Below are positions 1 to 5,536 of a stretch of 9,789 bases of DNA, in pieces. This DNA is from CAIOZW01 sp049317725. GTDB lineage: Bacteria > Acidobacteriota > Blastocatellia > RBC074. Made by a program: the position numbers and the translations under genes. The stretch is from the NCBI GenBank assembly GCA_049317725.1, contig JBMOHS010000150.1:1-9789 (forward strand). The letters run 5' to 3'. The notes beneath the pieces were generated by a model, which was given only the letters and a program-made list of their open reading frames with translations, had not been told where the DNA came from and did not search any database. Every line of letters starts with the position of its first letter. Position 1 is the first letter of the stretch.

Positions 1-85
1 CCTGGGCTCCTCCCATCAGGAAGAGAAGACACGCCGCTACCGTGACTGGGAAGAGGCGTCTGTTCCAATTCTTTGGGTCGTTCAT
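1..85 (-). CDS. Truncated secreted protein, N-terminus only
   Basis: Only the first 28 codons lie inside the window; the gene continues past base 1. The visible residues are MNDPKNWNRRLFPVTVAACL followed by LFLMGGAQ: a charged n-region with two Arg, a hydrophobic core of about 16 residues and a small-residue end, as in a Sec signal peptide or an N-terminal membrane anchor. The start is supported by a GGAG Shine-Dalgarno about 7 bases upstream, inside the last codons of the DUF305 gene. Its ATG shares one base with the DUF305 stop (TGATG), so the two are very probably co-transcribed and translationally coupled. The function cannot be told from this fragment. By inference it is another envelope protein working with, or exported alongside, the DUF305 protein. 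Confidence 0.6.
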   Translation of the reverse strand, partial: MNDPKNWNRRLFPVTVAACLLFLMGGAQ

Positions 86-765
86 CAGTTCTCCTTTGTA
101 GACAGCTTCTCTCGCATGGTCTGCATGATGCGAATCTCCGCGCGCTGACCACTATCGACATCGGTGGCGAAATGGAAGATTTCTGCCTCTTGGCCCGCTC
201 CCGCGGCGGCAAAGAGATCCTCCACCATGGTCAAGGCTCCCCCGTGATGCATGATCATACCTTCCAGAAAGAGCCGGTCGAACTCCTCTCCCCGCGCCGC
301 CGCGAGGGCCTCCATCTGCTTTGGCGACAACATCCCCGGCATGAGGCCGTGCGTCATCCCGGGGTGATGATGGTGCCCGCCTGGTTCCTCAACCGGATAA
401 CCCCGTGAGAGCAGCCACCGTTTCATGAAGCGGATCTCGTCGGCCTGGGAATGGCTGATCCGCGCACCAAGCGAGCGGATCGCTTCGTTTCCCGTCCGCG
501 CTTCGATCAGCGCCGTCATCTCCACAGCCTGGGCGTGGTGCGTGATCATGCCCTGCATGAATCGCACATCTGCTTCTGTGATCGGCGTCAATCGTGCCTT
601 CGTCGACGGCGGCAGGACCCGAACCTCTTTGCCCGGAGCTCCCGGCTGCACAACCACGCTGCTCTTCCGTACCCGTTGCGCCAAGCCCGGTTGCATCAGC
701 AACAGCACTCCCGCCACTCCCGTCGCCCAACGCCAAGTTGCCTTGACGATCCGCTCTCTCCCCAT
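85..765 (-). CDS. Secreted DUF305 (ferritin-like four-helix) protein
   Basis: The 226-residue product has an N-terminal signal peptide (hydrophobic residues about 15-28, likely cleavage near PGLAQ) and a DUF305 domain from about residue 60 to 222. The domain is made of two similar halves, each with the hallmark motif: MQGMITHHAQAVEM at 70-83 and LEGMIMHHGGALTM at 167-180. Both are followed by a second helix with an IRFM- or IRIM-type end. The linker carries four consecutive His (131-134) and several Met (GMTHGLMPGM), a His/Met content that suits metal binding. DUF305 proteins include the cyanobacterial copper protein CopM; copper binding here is inferred from that and from His/Met content. 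AGGGAGGAG lies 7 bases before the ATG. The gene overlaps the next gene on the same strand by one base. The repeat array at 786-830 sits 20 bp upstream and may control it. Confidence 0.93.
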   Translation of the reverse strand: MGRERIVKATWRWATGVAGVLLLMQPGLAQRVRKSSVVVQPGAPGKEVRVLPPSTKARLTPITEADVRFMQGMITHHAQAVEMTALIEARTGNEAIRSLGARISHSQADEIRFMKRWLLSRGYPVEEPGGHHHHPGMTHGLMPGMLSPKQMEALAAARGEEFDRLFLEGMIMHHGGALTMVEDLFAAAGAGQEAEIFHFATDVDSGQRAEIRIMQTMREKLSTKEN

Positions 766-785
766 CGCGTGCTCCTCCCTTCCTC

Positions 786-830
786 ATTTCAGAATTTCAG
801 ACCTCTTTGTCTGAAATTTTGTCTGAAATT
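786..830. promoter_or_regulatory. Array of four TCTGAAAT half-sites, candidate operator or leader hairpin
   Basis: Two left-facing half-sites, ATTTCAGA (786-793) and AATTTCAGAC (793-802), face two right-facing copies, GTCTGAAATT (809-818) and GTCTGAAATT (821-830). The inner pair forms a perfect 10-bp inverted repeat around a 6-base spacer, and the two right copies repeat with a 12-base period. The array ends 20 bp upstream of the DUF305 start codon, before the Shine-Dalgarno. Such symmetry fits binding of a dimeric repressor or two-component regulator at adjacent sites. If transcribed, the inner pair would instead form a leader hairpin. The regulator is unknown and no clean -35/-10 pair was identified upstream. 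Confidence 0.5.
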
Positions 831-948
831 CGACGATTTACTCCATCACTTTGCAAACCAGATCGGTCTACACCGCTCCTCGCGACACAATCCTGCCTGA
901 GTCCTCCCACTCGCCGCTGCCATTTTTCACCTCTTTGATTCCAGATGA

Positions 949-980
949 ATCAATTTTTTAGAAAAATTCAGAAAATTGAT
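949..980. repeat. AT-rich inverted repeat, 9-bp arms
   Basis: ATCAATTTT (949-957) is perfectly complementary to AAAATTGAT (972-980) across a 14-base spacer. It lies in the most AT-rich part of the window, between the DUF305 gene and the small plus-strand gene starting at 1153. A TATACA hexamer resembling a -10 box follows on the plus strand at 1015-1020, without a recognisable -35. The element could be an operator in a divergent promoter region. Its AT-richness makes chance symmetry more likely than for the other repeats listed. Confidence 0.35.
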
Positions 981-1152
981 CGAATAATGACCCAATTTAT
1001 CCGCGAGTTTCGACTATACAAGTGAACGCAGAGCACGAACCTATGGAATGAATTGCCAGAAACTGGTTGCCGGGTTGGGAAACATACTTTGCTGCCAATT
1101 GGCCATCCCCCTGGTTACCGTTCGAGTTGACATTCGAGTGGAAAGGAGCCCA

Positions 1153-1464
1153 ATGATCGAGAACAACCCTCTCAGACCCTCTTCTCTGGTACGTGAAGAC
1201 ACTGCCCGTCACCCGCGACCGATCTCCAGCGCGAAGGCTTGGGGACCGCTTGATTCCCTCGCTTCCGACCCCAACCACAATCTGAGCGAGGAGCCGACCG
1301 ACCTGCCTCGCACACCAGATGGATCTGATCCCAGCAACGATCCCTTGGCCATTCTCCGACAGATCCAACAACAGGTCAAAGACCTGCGCAGGGATATTCA
1401 ATTGGCCAGGGAGAAGCTTGATTTCAATCCCTCATCGTCCGAAAAAGAGTCTGCACCTGAGTAG
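1153..1464 (+). CDS. Small hypothetical protein with short heptad-repeat helix
   Basis: Unrecognised 103-residue protein. I chose the ATG at 1153 because AAAGGAG lies 7 bases upstream; an in-frame ATG at 1048 would add 35 residues but has no such site. Residues 1-62 are rich in Pro, Ser, Asp and Arg and look disordered. Residues 63-91 are a predicted helix with a clean 3-4 heptad pattern of apolar residues (L68, I71, V75, L78, I82, A85, L89), which suggests a short coiled coil for self-association or partner binding. The tail is acidic and polar. There is no signal peptide or membrane segment. It stands alone, flanked by non-coding DNA on both sides. No function can be assigned. Confidence 0.55.
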   Translation: MIENNPLRPSSLVREDTARHPRPISSAKAWGPLDSLASDPNHNLSEEPTDLPRTPDGSDPSNDPLAILRQIQQQVKDLRRDIQLAREKLDFNPSSSEKESAPE

Positions 1465-1974
1465 AGTTTTACGTCCGACTGAGGTGGCCTGAATCTTCTT
1501 CGAGTACCTTCTGATCAGCTCTGCCATCGTTCAAGCCGACGTGCATCTGATGAAGATCCATTCCCCTTGCGGTTGGCGAACCATCGAAGGTGAGAGATTG
1601 ATGACTGGGGAGACGATCCACGAGGCAGACGTGGAGGAGACCGAGCGGGCCCAAGAGGGCGAAGAAAGATCTGAATTGTTGCCGTAATCGACTCTTTCTT
1701 GATCTCTGTGGCCGACTCATCCCGCTCTCTTGGACCCACCGTGAACGGAGCCCTCTCGTCAGCCCCATCCTGCCCAGAAGTCTGGACCCTTTCATTCGCA
1801 CCGGGTACCCCCGTGTGAAGTAGCCCTTCGCGTAACTGCTCACGGAGACGAAGATTGGAAAGTAGACTCGGCCAACCAGCGACCAACGTCAGAACGGAAG
1901 AGATGATTGCACCACCAAGGCGCAGAGATCACCGAGCAGAAGATAGAACCCCTTGAAGTTCATTGATGCCGTGA

Positions 1975-2018
1975 GTAGTTACCCCTGCGCAGCCTGGTCG
2001 GTGCAGGGGGGCCACTAC
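1975..2018. repeat. Two-part stem-loop
   Basis: GTAGT (1975-1979) pairs with ACTAC (2014-2018). Inside it, CCCCTGC (1982-1988) pairs with GCAGGGG (2003-2009), and the inner stem extends by a G-U and a C-G pair to nine pairs around the ten-base loop AGCCTGGTCG. The two stems are joined by a small asymmetric internal loop. No T-run follows on either strand, so it is not a standard intrinsic terminator. It could be part of a structured RNA or a recombination or replication-associated site; nothing more can be said from one copy. Confidence 0.4.
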
Positions 2019-2021
2019 GCC

Positions 2022-2035
2022 GAAGAGGTCTCTTC
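2022..2035. repeat. Short palindrome GAAGAG-GT-CTCTTC
   Basis: A perfect 6-bp inverted repeat around two bases, located three bases after the larger stem-loop. In RNA the loop would be too tight to keep the whole stem, so a protein-binding palindrome is more plausible than a hairpin. It may act with the adjacent stem-loop or be chance. Confidence 0.25.
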
Positions 2036-2162
2036 AATGATCCTGACTGCCAAAGTGTCAATGGCCTTGATCTGATGACCAAGTGCCCAAGGCAGCAGAT
2101 CTCTGTTATAGTCAGAACTGCGTTTCGGGTCGATCAAATTTTTCCAGGTAGAGATTGGATCT

Positions 2163-2180
2163 CACAAGTCGTCACTTGTG
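2163..2180. promoter_or_regulatory. Palindrome CACAAGT-N4-ACTTGTG, candidate operator
   Basis: Perfect 7-bp arms around CGTC, 137 bp upstream of the protease start and downstream of a possible -10 box (TATAGT, 2107-2112). The core ACTTGT recurs as a single copy at 2293-2298, near the gene's Shine-Dalgarno. The size and spacing suit a homodimeric helix-turn-helix regulator. As RNA it would form a stable tetraloop hairpin in the leader. Confidence 0.35.
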
Positions 2181-2316
2181 CCGAGACGCACCAGGACATC
2201 AACAGAAGGACCCCGACAAACAGATTGGTGGTCAGAGGTGATGCCGCCTCTCCGTTGGTACTTCAATCTACATTGACAACAGCACCGTACTCACTTGTCC
2301 CATTGGAGGCACAGCC

Positions 2317-4125
2317 ATGACTGCCAAAAAACGGAATGTTGGAAAGTCGTTGCCACAGAAGAAATCGCCACGAGTCGAAGAGATCCAGATGGCCAGGGAG
2401 GGCGCCCATTTCTACGCACTGGGCCCGGTGGAGATGGAGGTACTTCTCGATGTCCTTAAGCGAAACAAGAAGCAGTTGATGGCGAAGAAGGGGGTGTACA
2501 AAGTCGATGTCGGGTATCGCTGGAGCCAGGGAAAGCTGACCGGAGAGGTTGCCCTCCGCGTCCACGTCGCGGCCAAAAAGCCCCTTGCTGAGTTGACTGA
2601 GGAGGAGATCGTTCCGCGCGAGATTGAGGGGTTTCCGGTGGATGTCATCCAGTCCAATCTCGAGCTGCAGGCGCGCACCAATCGCTACAACCCGCTGGTG
2701 GGAGGGAGCGAGACGGGCAATCCTCATCTTGACGGAGTGGGTACTCTCGGGGCGATCGTCTTCGACAACGAAACGGGGGAGCGGCTCGCACTGAGCAATC
2801 ACCACGTCTACGTCGACTCGCGCCCCAAGGAGGCGGTCGGCGAGGCCGTCACGCAACCCGGGACACGCGGCATCCAGGGTGTCCAGGGGCAGGACGTCAT
2901 CGGGACGGTTGCTCGCAGCCATCGTGGGCTCGATTGCGCCGTCGCACGACTCCGGTCCTCACGCCCCGCCTCGACCAGCATCATCGACTATCCGGGGGGG
3001 ATCAAAGGGGTCGTCAAGCCGGCAATCGGGATGCGCGTCACCAAGTCTGGGCGTACCACTGGAACGACGCACGGGATGATCGAAGGGGTCAGCGCCGACG
3101 AGATGACGGTGATTCCTGTACCAGGTCGCTGGATGGAACTGAGTGCCGGTGGGGACTCTGGCTCCGTTTGGCTCGAAGCGAGCAGCCATGCGGCGGTCGG
3201 TCTCCATTTTGCTGGGGAGGCCTCGAGCGATCCTCGGGACGAACGGGCTTGGGCCAAACGGATCGAGCGCGTTGCCAACCAATTGAAGATCACACTCAAC
3301 CGTCGGGTGACCCTGCCGCAGCGGGCTCACCTTGGCCCGAGCCTCGCCAGTCTCGATGGCTCCCTGCTTCTCGGCTGGGTCAGTACGGGAGATTTGCGAC
3401 TCCAGCTGGCGAGATCCACCGATGGCCTCCAGTTTACCCCCCTCCCTCCGCTCGACGAGAAGTCTCCAAACAGCCTCGCGCTCGCCGCCTTCCAGGGCAA
3501 GTGGGTCCTCGCCTGGACGGGAATCGGCAACAACCGTCTGACCCTCATGCAATCCGTGGATGGAGCGACGTGGGGGAGCCGGGTGACCCTTCCGGAGGTC
3601 TCCCTTTCCGCTCCCGCGTTGACCGTCTTCAAGGGGGAATTGGTCCTCGCTTGGCGGGGCATCGAGAGCAACCAGATCAATGTAATGCGCAGTCGCGATG
3701 GTGTCAGTTGGGGCCAGAAGGTGACGCTCACCGAAACGACCACTTCCGGCCCGGCACTGACTGTCCTTGGATCCCGGCTTCTTCTCGCCTGGCGAGAGGC
3801 GGCGACCGACCGTCTGATCCTCACGCGAAGCAGTACCGCGCGCACCTTCTCCGATAAGGTCTCCTTCGAGGAGTTCACCTCCGCCCGCCCCTGTCTTCAT
3901 TCACATCAAGGCCGTGCTTATCTCGCTTGGCGAGGCTGGGAGGATGGCTCGCTCCAGGTCCTCGACAGCTCCAACGCCACGAAATGGGGAAACAAGGTGG
4001 TTCTCCGCGAGGCCAGCGTCGATGGCCCGGGTCTGGCGACGTTCGGCCCTGATCTCGTCTGGTCTTGGACGGGGGCTGAGGTCCAGCAACCTCTTCAAAT
4101 CCTTCTCTATGATCTTCGGGTCTAG
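2317..4125 (+). CDS. Trypsin-fold serine protease fused to a C-terminal six-bladed beta-propeller
   Basis: The 602-residue product has three parts. Residues about 45-112 form the alpha/beta lead-in found ahead of some bacterial trypsin-like and Nal1-like proteases (typical end IEGFPVDVI). Residues about 130-325 are a chymotrypsin/trypsin fold with an apparently complete triad: H163 in SNHHV, D206 in GLDCAVARL and S281 in GGDSGS. Residues 328-602 are repeats in which the Trp of the (L/V)-A-W strand falls at 354, 400, 446, 492, 538 and 584, exactly 46 apart, and Asp-box-like SxDGx(T/S)W turns fall at 367, 413 and 459 (degenerate at 505 and 551). The strand RRVTLPQRA (329-337) has no partner before the first repeat and the last repeat lacks this strand, so the ring probably closes as six blades. 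GGAGG lies 7 bases before the ATG. No signal peptide or membrane segment is visible. Peptidase activity and the propeller as a substrate- or partner-binding module are inferred. Its stop overlaps that of the convergent acyltransferase gene. Confidence 0.9.
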   Translation: MTAKKRNVGKSLPQKKSPRVEEIQMAREGAHFYALGPVEMEVLLDVLKRNKKQLMAKKGVYKVDVGYRWSQGKLTGEVALRVHVAAKKPLAELTEEEIVPREIEGFPVDVIQSNLELQARTNRYNPLVGGSETGNPHLDGVGTLGAIVFDNETGERLALSNHHVYVDSRPKEAVGEAVTQPGTRGIQGVQGQDVIGTVARSHRGLDCAVARLRSSRPASTSIIDYPGGIKGVVKPAIGMRVTKSGRTTGTTHGMIEGVSADEMTVIPVPGRWMELSAGGDSGSVWLEASSHAAVGLHFAGEASSDPRDERAWAKRIERVANQLKITLNRRVTLPQRAHLGPSLASLDGSLLLGWVSTGDLRLQLARSTDGLQFTPLPPLDEKSPNSLALAAFQGKWVLAWTGIGNNRLTLMQSVDGATWGSRVTLPEVSLSAPALTVFKGELVLAWRGIESNQINVMRSRDGVSWGQKVTLTETTTSGPALTVLGSRLLLAWREAATDRLILTRSSTARTFSDKVSFEEFTSARPCLHSHQGRAYLAWRGWEDGSLQVLDSSNATKWGNKVVLREASVDGPGLATFGPDLVWSWTGAEVQQPLQILLYDLRV

Positions 4126-5468
4126 TCTTGGGCAATTGGTGGAGGCAGACACTGTCCTCCGTTCTCTCCCTGGTCACGCTTCCCGCGGCTCCCACTCCAG
4201 CGCATAAAGGGCTTCTCCGTTGTCACGTAGAGGAGAGCCGAGAGGAGCAGGAGAATCGGGATGACGATCAAAGACTGACAGGCCAATTCCCATGCGAACG
4301 ACCCGGTCGTTGGGATACCCGCAAAGAGGCCGAAGAACGCCTCGCTGGTATTTCCCTTGGCGATCGTCCGGACGAAGATCTGCGAGATGATCATGGTGTG
4401 GTAAAGGTAGATCGTGTAGCACATCCCGCCGATGATGACCAACCATCGCCAACGGATGATGCGATTGGCGAGGCGGCCGAGATGGAATCCCGCATAGAGC
4501 AGCATGATCAGGAAGGGAAGGAGAAAGACCTGCTCCCCCGGGTGGAGCAGGATAGCGACGATGGCGGCGCCGGAGAGGGGAACGAGGAGATCTCCGACCA
4601 GCAGGGTTCCTCGCCGGCCTGCCATCTTCGTCAGCGAGAGATCGGCCAGCAGGATTCCGGCCAGGAAGTACTGGCCATAGTTGAGGAGGGTCAGGTGGAC
4701 GACCCGAGGAGTATAAGGATAGACGACCAACTGCGAGAAGAGCGCACAACAGGCGATGGCGATCAGCAGCCCTCCGCGCCGCCATCGTGGGTCACGGATG
4801 CGCAGCCCTTTCATCAAGAGTGGGACCAGCAGGTAGAACTGGACTTCGACTTCGAGCGACCAGGCGACGCCGTTGAGGATGCTCTCGCGTTGGTAGAGGA
4901 TCCCGTGCAGATAGGTCGAACTGGCCAGAAAATGGGGGAGCAACTCTGAGAATGACTCGTGGCGGGCCACCTTGACGATGAGATAGCCGAGCAAGCAGAT
5001 CAGGTAGGGAGGTTCGATCCGGATCAACCGACGTTGGTAGTAGGACTTCCAGCTCGGGGGAGGTGCTCCCTGGCTCGCCCGTCGTACGAACGGGAGTGCG
5101 AGGATAAAGCCGCTGATGACAAAGAAGAGGTGGACGCCGAAGTAGCCGCAGTAGGCAGCGGCCACGACGGGGGAGATGTCGGTGGCGGCCATCCAGTCGT
5201 TTCGTGTCTCGATGCGGGGGACCCGTCCGCTGGCTGGAAGGTAGATCGAGACGAGGTGGTGGAAGACGACGGCGGTGATCGCGACAAAGCGGAGTCCGTC
5301 GACCTCGTGGAGCAGCTCGCCTGAGGTCGTCACCCGGGAGAGCTTGCCCGCGACCCAATCGGCCGCCGACCGAGGCCATTTCCTGGGCCCCTTAGCCGGT
5401 TGTGCCGGGATCTTCTCCGGTGGGAAGGTGGGAGAGGCTTGCAATTGATCCTTGATTCCTTTATCCAT
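4122..5468 (-). CDS. Acyltransferase family 3 membrane protein (OafA/YrhL type)
   Basis: The 448-residue integral membrane enzyme of the acyltransferase-3 family transfers acyl groups, usually acetyl, to surface or exported carbohydrates and antibiotics. Signature elements in order: EVDGLRFVAITAVVFHHL at 55-72 with the conserved His pair, GVHLFFVISGF at 111-121, YYQRRLIRIEPPY at 143-155 and WSLEVEVQFYLLVP at 203-216, followed by about six more hydrophobic helices up to residue 415. The N-terminal 50 residues are Pro/Lys-rich and presumably cytoplasmic. The C-terminal tail is short, with no SGNH domain. I chose the ATG at 5468; an in-frame TTG at 5516 would add 16 residues, and neither start has a strong Shine-Dalgarno. 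It is divergent from trpB2 across 68 bp and convergent with the protease gene. The acceptor substrate is unknown, and no polysaccharide genes lie nearby. Confidence 0.95.
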   Translation of the reverse strand: MDKGIKDQLQASPTFPPEKIPAQPAKGPRKWPRSAADWVAGKLSRVTTSGELLHEVDGLRFVAITAVVFHHLVSIYLPASGRVPRIETRNDWMAATDISPVVAAAYCGYFGVHLFFVISGFILALPFVRRASQGAPPPSWKSYYQRRLIRIEPPYLICLLGYLIVKVARHESFSELLPHFLASSTYLHGILYQRESILNGVAWSLEVEVQFYLLVPLLMKGLRIRDPRWRRGGLLIAIACCALFSQLVVYPYTPRVVHLTLLNYGQYFLAGILLADLSLTKMAGRRGTLLVGDLLVPLSGAAIVAILLHPGEQVFLLPFLIMLLYAGFHLGRLANRIIRWRWLVIIGGMCYTIYLYHTMIISQIFVRTIAKGNTSEAFFGLFAGIPTTGSFAWELACQSLIVIPILLLLSALLYVTTEKPFMRWSGSRGKRDQGENGGQCLPPPIAQD

Positions 5469-5536
5469 TTTCGTGTCCGGCGGCCGAATGCCGGCTGCTC
5501 CATCTCTCAAGACCAATCTTCAAAAGGGGCGCTTTC

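Larger units (their letters stand above)
1465..2316. other. About 850 bp without a convincing gene
   Basis: Open frames exist on both strands (minus 1515-1886, minus 1469-1843, plus 2075-2320) but lack Shine-Dalgarno sites, mostly use GTG/TTG starts, overlap one another and resemble no family I know. A 45-codon acidic plus-strand frame with an ATG at 1550 and stop at 1685-1687 also lacks a ribosome binding site; I consider it unlikely but not excluded. The sequence CACCACCAAGGCGCAGAG at about 1910-1927 resembles low-complexity intergenic motifs seen in some GC-rich bacteria. Structured elements lie at 1975-2018, 2022-2035 and 2163-2180. A TATAGT hexamer at 2107-2112 could be a -10 box for the protease gene. 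The stretch may be the regulatory leader of that gene, a non-coding RNA locus or decayed sequence. Confidence 0.5.

Noticed and set aside
389..787. Minus-strand open frame of 132 codons
   Set aside because: It overlaps the DUF305 gene in another frame. Its Arg/Gly-rich composition is typical of GC-rich shadow frames, and it shows no family motif.
997..1401. Minus-strand frame of 134 codons opposite the small coiled-coil gene
   Set aside because: No Shine-Dalgarno and no recognisable domain, while the plus strand has a good ribosome binding site and a heptad pattern.
1550..1687. Plus-strand acidic 45-codon frame beginning MKIHSPCGWR
   Set aside because: It looks protein-like, but no Shine-Dalgarno precedes the ATG and I recognise no family. 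Kept only as a remark in the intergenic entry.
1515..1886. Minus-strand frame of 123 codons beginning with TTG
   Set aside because: No ribosome binding site, low-complexity composition, and overlaps another equally unconvincing frame.
1910..1940. CACCACCAAGGCGCAGAG-type low-complexity motif as a mobile repeat
   Set aside because: Only one copy in the window and no terminal repeats or transposase; resemblance to intergenic motifs elsewhere is from memory.
2273..2278. TTGACA as a -35 box for the protease gene
   Set aside because: No -10 hexamer at 16-18 bases, and a start there would fall on the Shine-Dalgarno.
2075..2320. Plus-strand frame of 81 codons overlapping the protease start
   Set aside because: No ribosome binding site, and it runs through the palindrome and promoter-like sequences.
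2934..3857. Long overlapping frames on both strands across the protease gene
   Set aside because: Shadows of the GC-rich gene. The plus frame with the intact triad and 46-residue repeats is clearly the real one.
4128..4949. Plus-strand frame of 273 codons opposite the acyltransferase
   Set aside because: Asp/Glu/Arg-rich antisense shadow of a membrane-protein gene; no domain.
5477..5494. CCGGC...GCCGG inverted repeat in the acyltransferase/trpB2 gap
   Set aside because: Only five pairs in GC-rich DNA; likely chance.
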